Shown here in pieces: positions 1-10,071 of a stretch of 13,087 bases of DNA. A model generated the notes under the pieces. That model was not told the DNA's origin and made no database searches. It saw nothing but the letters and a program-made list of their open reading frames with translations. A program made the position numbers and the translations under genes. The stretch comes from an uncultured Methylobacillus sp. (GTDB lineage Bacteria > Pseudomonadota > Gammaproteobacteria > Burkholderiales > Methylophilaceae). The stretch lies in contig CAMLME010000041.1 of NCBI GenBank assembly GCA_946481235.1, positions 1-13,087 of the forward strand. The letters are read 5' to 3'. Numbering within the stretch: the first letter of the stretch is position 1; each line of letters opens with the position of its first letter.

Positions 1-452
<452 letters not shown>

Positions 453-488
453 CTATTTTTTCCTTTTCAATATCAGCATTGATATAGC

Positions 489-519
489 GCAGGCACCTTT
501 GCCTGCTACGCCAGCAGGC
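489..519. repeat. Mutually exclusive inverted repeats between kdsA and eno
   Basis: GCAGGC (489-494) can pair with GCCTGC (501-506) across a six-base loop. The same segment, GCCTGCT (501-507), can instead pair with AGCAGGC (513-519) across a five-base loop. Both stems are perfect. No run of T follows on either strand, so this is not a standard intrinsic terminator. It lies in the 86-base gap between the kdsA stop and the eno start and could be an mRNA processing or stability element, an attenuator-like switch or a short interspersed repeat. Confidence 0.5.
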
Positions 520-538
520 CGGAACGCCTACGTGCGAA

Positions 539-3189
<2,651 letters not shown>

Positions 3190-3191
3190 TC

Positions 3192-3623
3192 ATGAAATCC
3201 GTACTTGCCTGCATTTTCTTTGTCGCGACCTTCATCGCCACCCCCTCCCTCGCCGATGAGCCGCCATCCTCGACGCCTCAACCCGACGAAACCTACCGAG
3301 CATTCACCGCACCCGACGGCATCCAGCATGTCAGCATCGTCGGCGGAAATTATTTCTTCCGTCCCAACCGCGTGATCGTCAAGGTCAACGTCCCGGTAGA
3401 GTTCGGCGTCACGCTGGAGCGCGGCATCGTACCGCATACCCTCGTCATCGACGCGCCCGAGGCCGGCATTCAGGTCAATGAAAAACTGAGCTCCGAGGTC
3501 AGGAAAATTCGCTTCACGCCAAAGGCCACGGGCAGCTACCCGTTCTATTGCAAGAACAAGCTGCTCTTCCTGAAAAGTCATCGCGACAAAGGCATGGAAG
3601 GCATCCTCGAAATCATCGAATGA
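3192..3623 (+). CDS. Secreted cupredoxin-domain protein (type 1 copper)
   Basis: A 143-residue exported protein. Residues 1-21 form a signal peptide (Lys2, hydrophobic core, cleavage likely after TPSLA). The mature part is a cupredoxin-like beta-sandwich. The PHTLVI strand supplies His82, and the C-terminal ligand loop supplies Cys120 (YPFYC), His130 and Met135 (HRDKGMEG), the set expected for a type 1 blue copper site. The Cys-His gap is nine residues, longer than the two in plastocyanin, so the loop carries an insertion. Ending in GMEGILEIIE is typical of single-domain cupredoxins. Role inferred: periplasmic electron carrier or copper-binding protein; the partner is unknown. First gene of a three-gene plus-strand operon, divergent from pyrG across 185 bases. 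Confidence 0.8.
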   Translation: MKSVLACIFFVATFIATPSLADEPPSSTPQPDETYRAFTAPDGIQHVSIVGGNYFFRPNRVIVKVNVPVEFGVTLERGIVPHTLVIDAPEAGIQVNEKLSSEVRKIRFTPKATGSYPFYCKNKLLFLKSHRDKGMEGILEIIE

Positions 3624-3627
3624 CCGC

Positions 3628-4257
3628 ATGCTGAGTACATTATTGATGACTGTTGCGCTGACCGTTTCGGGAACCGATCTGCTGGACAGCGCCATCGAGC
3701 GTTTTCACACGATCCAGACTTATCGCGTCACGCTGCATTCGTCCCATGCCGACGGCGAGGAGCATCTGCGCTATTTTTACAGCAAGCCAGGACGGATACG
3801 CATGGAGTTCATCCGCCCCCATGCCGGTGCCGTGCTGGTTTACGATCCCGATACGCAACGCGTGCGCCTGTGGCCCTTCGGCGCCGGGCGCTTTCCCGAG
3901 CTGAAACTCAGCCCCGGCAATCCGCTCATCCGCAGCCCCCGCGGGCAACGCGTCGACCGGTCCGATGTCGGCGCCTTGCTCGACAACGTCAAGGCGCTCA
4001 AACAGGGCGGTTCGCTGAAGCACCATGGCGAACGCATGCTGGAGCAGCGAGCTACACAACTTATCGACGTTGCCGGAGATGGAAACTTTACCGTCGCAGG
4101 CGTCCATCGTTACGAGTTATGGCTGGATGCGGCAACGCTGTTTCCGGTAAAAGTCGTCAGCCACGACCGCGAGGACGCCATCCTTGAAACCGTGCGCATG
4201 GTCGATGTGGAAATAGATCCCATGCTGCCATCCACCCTATTCAATCCGCAGGACTGA
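3628..4257 (+). CDS. LolA/LppX-like outer-membrane lipoprotein-sorting fold protein
   Basis: A 209-residue protein. The first 15 or so residues (MLSTLLMTVALTVSG) are hydrophobic and could be a short export signal, although they lack the usual basic start; no lipobox cysteine is present. The body resembles the LolA/LppX incomplete beta-barrel: an opening helix (LLDSAIERFHTIQTYRVTL), strands with HLRYFYSKPGRIRMEF, then AVLVYDPDTQRVRLWPFG, and later YELWLDAATLFPVKVVSHD with TLFNPQD at the end, as in outer-membrane lipoprotein-sorting proteins. Such folds bind lipid or acyl chains in the periplasm. Its ATG follows the cupredoxin stop by four bases with no clear ribosome site, suggesting coupling. 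It is not canonical LolA, since no lolA-linked gene is nearby. Substrate unknown; the family call is by pattern only. Confidence 0.65.
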   Translation: MLSTLLMTVALTVSGTDLLDSAIERFHTIQTYRVTLHSSHADGEEHLRYFYSKPGRIRMEFIRPHAGAVLVYDPDTQRVRLWPFGAGRFPELKLSPGNPLIRSPRGQRVDRSDVGALLDNVKALKQGGSLKHHGERMLEQRATQLIDVAGDGNFTVAGVHRYELWLDAATLFPVKVVSHDREDAILETVRMVDVEIDPMLPSTLFNPQD

Positions 4258-4736
4258 TGAGCGAATACCGTTTTCTCACGATCTGGCAACTTGAAGCGCC
4301 GCTCGCAACGGTTTGCAAAGCTATCGAAAACTCATTGGCCTGGCCGGAATGGTGGCCGGGAGTCGAAAAAGTCGAGGAACTCTCTGCCGGTGATGTGGAC
4401 GGCATCGGCAGCGTACGGCGTTATACCTGGAAAGGCCGCCTACCCTATCGGCTGACTTTCGACGTGCAGGTAACGCACATGGAATTGCAGACCATGGTCG
4501 AGGGAGTCGCGAGCGGCGATGTGGAAGGCATCGGCCGCTGGTCCTTCGCTAGTGAAGGAGCGCTGACCATCGCCCGCTACGAATGGCAGGTTCGTCCCTC
4601 AGCATTATGGATGCGTTTGCTGAGCCCCGTGGCCAGTCCGTTGTTTCGCTGGAATCACGACATGCTGATGCGGCAAGGCGGTGAAGGCCTTGCCCGGCGG
4701 CTGAATGCGCGCCTGATCGATATTCAGCAACACTAG
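4257..4736 (+). CDS. SRPBCC-family protein (START-like ligand-binding fold)
   Basis: A 159-residue soluble protein with no signal peptide. The start YRFLTIWQLEAPLATVCKAIENSLAWPEWWPGV is the typical opening of SRPBCC / polyketide cyclase-like proteins: a strand, then a helix, then the W-x-x-WWPG turn. It is followed by VRRYTWKGRLPYRLTFDVQV and RWSFASEGALTIARYEWQV strands and a long C-terminal helix (MLMRQGGEGLARRLNARLIDIQ). The fold encloses a hydrophobic cavity for lipids or aromatic compounds; the ligand is not known. Its ATG overlaps the previous stop in TGATG, so it is surely co-transcribed. Only 14 bases separate its stop from the convergent kup stop. The pairing with a LolA-like protein suggests a lipid-related job, which is inference. 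Confidence 0.75.
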   Translation: MSEYRFLTIWQLEAPLATVCKAIENSLAWPEWWPGVEKVEELSAGDVDGIGSVRRYTWKGRLPYRLTFDVQVTHMELQTMVEGVASGDVEGIGRWSFASEGALTIARYEWQVRPSALWMRLLSPVASPLFRWNHDMLMRQGGEGLARRLNARLIDIQQH

Positions 4737-4750
4737 GCAAAGCAAACCTA

Positions 4751-6628
4751 CTACATCACCACCTGCGCCCCAAGCTCCACTACGCGATTCGGCGGCAGCT
4801 TGAAGTAGGTGGCGGCACTGCCGGCATTGCGGAACATCGCCACGAAGAGTTTTTCGCGCCACAACGCCATGTCCGAACCGATGCGCGGGATCAGCGTCTC
4901 CCGGCCCAGGAAGAACGAGGTATCCATCATGTCGAACGTCAGCACGGAAGCGTCGCACAGCGACAAGGCGTGCGGCAGGTCGGGCTGATCCATGAAACCG
5001 TAGCGCACCTTGATCTTGTAGAAACGGTCGTCGATCTTCTCGATTTCCAGCCGTCGCTCGTCCGGCACCGTGGGCTCGTCCACCGACGCCACATTAAGCA
5101 GTACGATCTTTTCGTGCAACGACTTGTAATGCTTAAGGCTATGCGTCAGTGCATGCGGCACCGCTTTCAGATTCTGTGTCATGAAAACCGCTGTGCCTGG
5201 AATGGTCTGCACGCTGGAGCCGGCGATATTGCGCACAAAATCGTCCAGAGGCATTGCTTCGTCCAGCATTCTGGCATGCAGCAAGGCACGGCCGCGTTTC
5301 CAGGTCGTCATCAGCAGCAATATGCCGAAGCCGAATGCCAGCGGGAACCAGCCACCATCATGAATCTTGATGATATTGGCAGAGAAGAATGCGATATCGA
5401 CGACCAGAAATGCACCCAGCACCAGCGCACTAGCCAGCCAATGCCAGTGCCACAGATTTCGCACCACGATGAAGGCGAGAATGGTGGTGATGATCATGGT
5501 CATGCTAACCGCGATGCCATAGGCCGAGGCAATGCTGGTAGAAGACCCGAAACCCAGCACCAGTCCGACCACGGCAAGGAACAGCAGCCAGTTGACGCCA
5601 GGCATGTACACCTGGCCTTGCGCCGCGCCCGAGGTGTGCCGCACTTCCATGCGCGGGCTGTAACCCAATTGCATGGCCTGCTGGGTGATGGAGTACACGC
5701 CGGAAATCACCGCCTGCGAGGCAATCACGGTTGCGGAGGTCGCTAGCGCCACCATGGGATACAGCGCCCATTCCGGCGCCATCAGGTAGAACGGATTCTT
5801 GATGGCCGCGGGATCATGCAGGATCAGCGCGCCCTGGCCGAAATAGTTCAGCGTCAACGCCGGCAGCACCAGCCCGAACCACGCCAGCTGCACCGGTTTG
5901 CGCCCGAAGTGGCCCATGTCGGCATAGAGCGTTTCGGTGCCGGTCACCGCGAGGAAGACCGCCCCCAGTGCAAGAAACCCCAGCATGGGGTTGGCCACCA
6001 TGAAGAAAATCGCATAAAGCGGATTGAGCGCCATCAGCACTTGTGGCGACTGGATAATGTTGACAGCACCCAGCAGCGCCAGAGTGGAAAACCACAGGAT
6101 CATCACCGGTCCGAACAACGCACCCACCCGCGCCGTGCCCTTGTATTGCCACGCGAAAAGCACGGCCAGCACCAGTATCGTGATCGGAATGACGTAAGGC
6201 TTGAGCAGCGGCGTGGCGATTTCCAGCCCTTCCACCGCAGACAACACTGAAATCGCCGGCGTAATCACGCCGTCGCCATAAAATAACGCCGCGCCGAACA
6301 GCCCCAGCAGCATCAGCCAAGGGGCGTAGGGCTTGTCTTTCGCACCGCGCAACACCAGAGCCATCAGGGCCATGATGCCGCCCTCGCCCTTGTTGCTGGC
6401 ACGCATCACGAAAACGACGTACTTGATCGACACCACAACGATCAGCGACCAGAAAATCAGGGAAAGTATGCCGAGCACATTGTCCGGCGTGATCGGCACG
6501 GGATGGTGCGCGTTGGCGAACACTTCCTTCATGGTATAGAGCGGACTGGTACCGATGTCGCCGTAGACGACGCCGAGGGCAGCCAGCGAGAGCGCGGCCG
6601 TGCCTGCCTTGGTTTGTTGAGAACTCAC
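4751..6628 (-). CDS. kup: Kup-family potassium transporter
   Basis: Low-affinity K+ uptake, thought to be K+/H+ symport, in the inner membrane. The 625 residues compare with 622 in E. coli Kup. The N-terminus has the family signature ALGVVYGDIGTSPLYTMKEV (17-36) with Asp24, followed by GEGGIMALMALV (81-92) and the ALFYGDGVITPAISVLSAVEG segment with Asp119. About twelve hydrophobic segments occupy residues 13-430 and a cytoplasmic C-terminal domain (about 430-625) follows. The start is a GTG at 6626-6628 with AAGGA about nine bases upstream; no ATG fits the signature. It lies 30 bases after a KdpE-type regulator in the same direction, so the pair may share a transcript. No terminator is visible before the convergent neighbour. 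Confidence 0.96.
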   Translation of the reverse strand: MSSQQTKAGTAALSLAALGVVYGDIGTSPLYTMKEVFANAHHPVPITPDNVLGILSLIFWSLIVVVSIKYVVFVMRASNKGEGGIMALMALVLRGAKDKPYAPWLMLLGLFGAALFYGDGVITPAISVLSAVEGLEIATPLLKPYVIPITILVLAVLFAWQYKGTARVGALFGPVMILWFSTLALLGAVNIIQSPQVLMALNPLYAIFFMVANPMLGFLALGAVFLAVTGTETLYADMGHFGRKPVQLAWFGLVLPALTLNYFGQGALILHDPAAIKNPFYLMAPEWALYPMVALATSATVIASQAVISGVYSITQQAMQLGYSPRMEVRHTSGAAQGQVYMPGVNWLLFLAVVGLVLGFGSSTSIASAYGIAVSMTMIITTILAFIVVRNLWHWHWLASALVLGAFLVVDIAFFSANIIKIHDGGWFPLAFGFGILLLMTTWKRGRALLHARMLDEAMPLDDFVRNIAGSSVQTIPGTAVFMTQNLKAVPHALTHSLKHYKSLHEKIVLLNVASVDEPTVPDERRLEIEKIDDRFYKIKVRYGFMDQPDLPHALSLCDASVLTFDMMDTSFFLGRETLIPRIGSDMALWREKLFVAMFRNAGSAATYFKLPPNRVVELGAQVVM

Positions 6629-6658
6629 TGAGATGATCCTTGGATATTGGAATGTGAT

Positions 6659-7351
6659 TCAGGGCTGGAAGCGATAGCCCACACCGGTCTCGGTGAGGAT
6701 ATGCCTGGGTTGCGCCGGGTCGGCCTCCAGCTTTTGTCGCAGGTGGCCGACGAACACGCGCAGGTAATGGTTGCTCTCGACATGGGTCGGGCCCCATACG
6801 TCGCGCAGCAAGTGGCGATGCGTCAGCACTCGGCCTTCGCTCGCCAGCAGCGCGCACAGCAACCGGTATTCGATGGGGGTGAGGTGAAGCGGCTCGCCGT
6901 TGCGCGTCACGATATGTCGCGTCATATCTACCGTCACATCCCCGAAGATGGCAATGGCGTTGCCGTCGGCTGCCAGCCGGGACTTTCGCCGCAACAGAGC
7001 TCGCACCCGAGCCAGAAGTTCGCCGACGCCAAAGGGCTTGGTCAGGTAGTCGTCCGCCCCGGCATCGAGCGCTTCGATCTTGTCCGTTTCGTCGGCACGA
7101 GCGGAAAGAATCAGCACCGGCACGGTCGACCAGCCGCGCAGATCGCGAACGATCTCGACGCCGTCGCGATCCGGTAGCCCGAGGTCAAGGATCACGATGT
7201 CCGGCTTGCGCGTACCGGCTTCCACCAGCCCTTGCGCACCGGTTTCCGCTTCAAACACCTGGCAACCTTCTTGCTCAAGTGCTTCGCAGACGAAACTTCT
7301 AATCTGCCGCTCGTCCTCGATCACAATCGCCCGGGAATGAATGCCGTTCAC
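6659..7351 (-). CDS. kdpE: KdpE-family OmpR-type response regulator
   Basis: A 230-residue two-component response regulator. The receiver domain (about 8-120) has the acidic pocket Glu12/Asp13, phospho-acceptor Asp56 in ILDLGLPD, Ser83 in LILSARAD and Lys105 in DYLTKPFG. The winged-helix DNA-binding domain (about 130-230) shows LHLTPIEYRLLCALLASEGRV and HYLRVFVGHLRQKLE and ends GVGYRF. This is the KdpE pattern (ETGVGYR, HYLRVYVGHLRQKLE). KdpE normally activates kdpFABC under K+ limitation, but that operon is not in the window; the next gene is kup. The start is a GTG with GGAGG seven bases upstream (7359-7363) and overlaps the kinase stop in GTGA. Direct control of kup is inference. Confidence 0.9.
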   Translation of the reverse strand: MNGIHSRAIVIEDERQIRSFVCEALEQEGCQVFEAETGAQGLVEAGTRKPDIVILDLGLPDRDGVEIVRDLRGWSTVPVLILSARADETDKIEALDAGADDYLTKPFGVGELLARVRALLRRKSRLAADGNAIAIFGDVTVDMTRHIVTRNGEPLHLTPIEYRLLCALLASEGRVLTHRHLLRDVWGPTHVESNHYLRVFVGHLRQKLEADPAQPRHILTETGVGYRFQP

Positions 7352-8874
7352 GGCGCAACCTCCGGCTGAAAACTCTCTTCATTGATCTCAGGTGGGTTGC
7401 CGATGGGCAGGGTAAATGTGAAACATGCACCGGACGGCTCAAGGTTGGCAGCCGATATCGTTCCGCCGTGCGCTTCGACGATGGCACGGCAGATCGCCAA
7501 CCCCAGCCCTACGCCCGGCGTCGGCAACTCCGGCGCGCCGCGCACAAACATGTCGAATATCCGGTCTTGCCGCCCCGACGGAATGCCGCTGCCTGAATCG
7601 CAGACAGAGGTCTCGACCATCATGCCGTTTTGTCGCGCCGAAATTTCGATGGGAGCACCGGTGGGCGAATACTTGGCGGCATTTTCCAGCAGATTGCATA
7701 ACACGCGCTCAATCAGCACTGCGTCAAACTCCAGCAACGGCAGGTCGGACGCCAGCGCCACCCTTACCGGACGCCCTTCGAGCGCGCGTTCCAGCAATTT
7801 GATGCTGGCACCGACCACCTCTTCCAGCGGCTGCCACTCCCGGCGCAGCTTGACTTGGCCGGCATGCAGGCGTGCCATGTCGAGCAGGTTTTCGACCAGG
7901 CCGGAAATGCGCATGGACTGGTCGCGCACTGCTTCTGCCATTTCCTTCTGCTTGCCGGCAAGCGGCGGGCGGGAAAAATTCAGCGTATCCGCGAGGCCGA
8001 CCAATATCGTCAGCGGCGTGCGTAAATCGTGCGACAAGGCGGAAAGAACCGAACTACGCAAACGCTCGGAAGCCATCTGCACCTGGGCCTGCTGTGCGAC
8101 ATCGACGTAATGCAACCGCTCGACTGCAATCGCGACAAGCGAAGCCACGGCCTCTAGCAAAGGATGGTCCTCCAGTAATAAAACCGCGTTGCCCAGGGGC
8201 GCAACCGCCAGCACGCCACGGACTCGCGTCGACCCCCGCAGCGGGTAGTAGCAGACTTCATCCATCACATGCGATTCACGTCCTCCTGCAGCAGCACCGT
8301 CGAAGACGGCTATAGCAAGATGCGACTCATATTGCACGCGGCTCTCGCCCTGCTGCTGCAGTTCGCCGTTTACATCGGGGATCAGCAGAACGGCATCGGC
8401 TCGTACCACGTCCTGCAAAAAGTCGCGCAAAATCCCGACCACATCGGAAAGGCGCAATGCGCCGGACAACGCTCGCGCCATCTCATAGAGAGCCCGCGTG
8501 CGCCGCTCTTCGTATTGGGCAATCCTCGCCTGCTTCCGTAGTCCGGCCGTCATCTGGCCGGTAATCAGCGCCACCACCAGCATCACGATAAAAGTCAGCA
8601 AGTACTGGATGTCGGCGACAGCAAACGTGAGATGCGGGGGAACGAAAAAGAAATCGAACAGCGCAACGCTAAGAAAGGCTGCCAGCACCGCCGGCCCCTG
8701 CTCCAGCCGCCACGACACCAGAAATACCGTCAGCAGGAACAGCATCACGATGTTGACCAGATCGAGGTACGGCCTGAGCGGCAAGACAACGAGCGTTGTC
8801 ACCACGCAAGCCGCCGCGGCCAGCAAGTAGTTGCGGGGCTGGTTCTGCATTATTCGACGCATTTCGTCAGTCAT
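7348..8874 (-). CDS. kdpD: Short KdpD-like sensor histidine kinase (no KdpD/Usp N-terminal domains)
   Basis: A 508-residue inner-membrane histidine kinase matching only the C-terminal part of KdpD. Residues 15-107 hold the four-helix DUF4118 membrane block, with the KdpD-type VALFDFFFVPPHLTFAVADI and QYLLTFIVMLVVALITGQ. A GAF-like region (about 130-255) comes next. The H-box LSALSHDLRTPL (His282), N-box LLENAAKYSP (Asn398), G1 DSGSGIP (426-432) and G2 GVGLGLA (454-460) are intact. Full KdpD proteins (about 890-900 residues) have an N-terminal ATP-binding KdpD domain and a Usp domain; both are missing here. An in-frame stop lies about 20 bases before the ATG at 8874, and no remnant of the missing domains is visible upstream. 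The ribosome site is weak. Upstream gap 116 bases; downstream kdpE overlaps by four. Confidence 0.88.
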   Translation of the reverse strand: MTDEMRRIMQNQPRNYLLAAAACVVTTLVVLPLRPYLDLVNIVMLFLLTVFLVSWRLEQGPAVLAAFLSVALFDFFFVPPHLTFAVADIQYLLTFIVMLVVALITGQMTAGLRKQARIAQYEERRTRALYEMARALSGALRLSDVVGILRDFLQDVVRADAVLLIPDVNGELQQQGESRVQYESHLAIAVFDGAAAGGRESHVMDEVCYYPLRGSTRVRGVLAVAPLGNAVLLLEDHPLLEAVASLVAIAVERLHYVDVAQQAQVQMASERLRSSVLSALSHDLRTPLTILVGLADTLNFSRPPLAGKQKEMAEAVRDQSMRISGLVENLLDMARLHAGQVKLRREWQPLEEVVGASIKLLERALEGRPVRVALASDLPLLEFDAVLIERVLCNLLENAAKYSPTGAPIEISARQNGMMVETSVCDSGSGIPSGRQDRIFDMFVRGAPELPTPGVGLGLAICRAIVEAHGGTISAANLEPSGACFTFTLPIGNPPEINEESFQPEVAP

Positions 8875-8990
8875 CAGGATGTTCGGGGCGAGTCATTTCA
8901 CGGCATATTCTTCCATTTTAGGCATAAAGAAGTTGTATAGATTTCGTTGCTCAAGACAGCCCTCGCAAGAGGCCGAGCGCAGAGTCGGAT

Positions 8991-9455
8991 TTATCGCAGG
9001 GTGCCGGAATACCGATACGCCAGCATGACCGTCACGCCAAAGACGGCATGGGCAACCAGGGTGATTCCACCGCGCGCCGCGACGAACCAGGGGAAAATCG
9101 CAGTGAAGCCATGCAGGTTGAGGAAGTACAGCGCCACGCCGAACCCTGCACCAATGAACAGCGAAAACGCCAGGTTTGACCGCCTGAGTGGCAGCAGCAC
9201 GGCCGCATAAAAAATGGACAATAGGAAGTGTATCGCCGTCGCTGCCAGCATCACCCTGATGTCGAATGTCACGGGCGGCGGGAGTACTTCTGTGCCAAGC
9301 GCCAGTGCGGCTGTTAGCCGGGAGTCGCGCAGCAGCAGAGCAATCGCATCCTGTCCGGACAGAAACCACAGCAACAGTTGCGCAATCGTAGACAGGACGC
9401 CGGCGCTCACGCCAGCCAGAAGCGCAGCTACTGCCCTATTGCTTCCAGCTCCCAT
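8991..9455 (-). CDS. Small integral membrane protein, four predicted helices
   Basis: A 154-residue very hydrophobic protein of unknown function. Four membrane segments are readable: about residues 8-32, 66-88, 93-114 and 124-148, with a loop around 40-65 that carries VLPPPVTFDIR. Basic residues are few (RDSR, LPLRRSN, CAR-type clusters absent), and no catalytic motif or family signature is recognised. It begins inside the last 20 bases of the aldolase gene and should be co-translated with it. A short purine stretch (AAGGG) lies just ahead of the ATG. After its stop come 116 bases with no convincing terminator or promoter, then the KdpD-like kinase. It could belong to the mtnA operon or to the K+ genes; the overlap favours the former. 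Confidence 0.75.
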   Translation of the reverse strand: MGAGSNRAVAALLAGVSAGVLSTIAQLLLWFLSGQDAIALLLRDSRLTAALALGTEVLPPPVTFDIRVMLAATAIHFLLSIFYAAVLLPLRRSNLAFSLFIGAGFGVALYFLNLHGFTAIFPWFVAARGGITLVAHAVFGVTVMLAYRYSGTLR

Positions 9456-10071
9456 AGCCCTTGAACTGCTCCATCACTTCGGTCATTTGTTCGGCACTCA
9501 GCAACTTCGGCTCGCCGGCCTGCAATGCACGCCAGTATTGCTCGCAGAGCGTCTCGACTTCCACAGCCACCGAAAGCGCTTGATCGAGATCGCGCCCAAC
9601 AGCGATCATGCCGTGATTGGCGAGCAGGCAGGCTTTGCGATCCTGCAACGCAGAGAGCGCCGCGTCCGAGAGCGCCTGGCTGCCGAACAATGCATAGGGC
9701 GCGCAACGTATCGTGTCGCCGCCGGCCACAGCGATCATGTAATGAAACGGAGGGATCTCGCGATGCAGGCAGGCCAGCGTGGTGGCGAACATCGCATGGG
9801 TATGGATCACGGCGCCGACTTCCGGCCGCGCTTGCAGAATGTCGCGATGGAAACGCCATTCGCTGGAAGGCTGGCGCTCGCCCTGCACCTTACCGTCGAT
9901 GCTCATCCACACCATATCGCGCGGCGTCATTTCCTCCACGGCCATGCCCGTCGGGGTGACGAGGAATCCTGTGCCGTCACGTACACTGGCATTGCCGGAG
10001 GTACCGCGGTTCAGCCCAAGTTCGCAGAGTTTCCTGGAAATGGCCAGCAATTGTTCGCGTAAATGACTCAT
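9436..10071 (-). CDS. FucA-type class II aldolase (candidate 5-deoxy/5-methylthio-ribulose-1-phosphate aldolase)
   Basis: A 211-residue class II (zinc) aldolase that closely tracks E. coli L-fuculose-1-phosphate aldolase: [32 protein letters not shown], then [21 protein letters not shown]. The metal site is kept: Glu71, His90, His92 and His153 correspond to FucA Glu73, His92, His94 and His155 with a constant shift of two, and Tyr111 corresponds to the catalytic Tyr113. Start: ATG at 10069-10071, overlapping the mtnA stop in ATGA; a TTG 36 bases earlier is less likely because FucA starts at the same place. No fucose genes are near. Next to mtnA, the likely substrate is methylthioribulose-1-phosphate or 5-deoxyribulose-1-phosphate, giving dihydroxyacetone phosphate plus an aldehyde (inference). 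The alternative is MtnB dehydratase, a relative with the same fold. Confidence 0.85.
   Translation of the reverse strand: MSHLREQLLAISRKLCELGLNRGTSGNASVRDGTGFLVTPTGMAVEEMTPRDMVWMSIDGKVQGERQPSSEWRFHRDILQARPEVGAVIHTHAMFATTLACLHREIPPFHYMIAVAGGDTIRCAPYALFGSQALSDAALSALQDRKACLLANHGMIAVGRDLDQALSVAVEVETLCEQYWRALQAGEPKLLSAEQMTEVMEQFKGYGSWKQ

Noticed and set aside
8961..8972. Terminator between the small membrane gene and the kinase
   Set aside because: CCTC-GCAA-GAGG gives a four-base stem with no T-run after it.
9436..10071. Calling the aldolase a true fucose-pathway FucA or MtnB
   Set aside because: No fucose genes are nearby, and the sequence follows FucA rather than showing MtnB-specific features I could name; substrate is left open.
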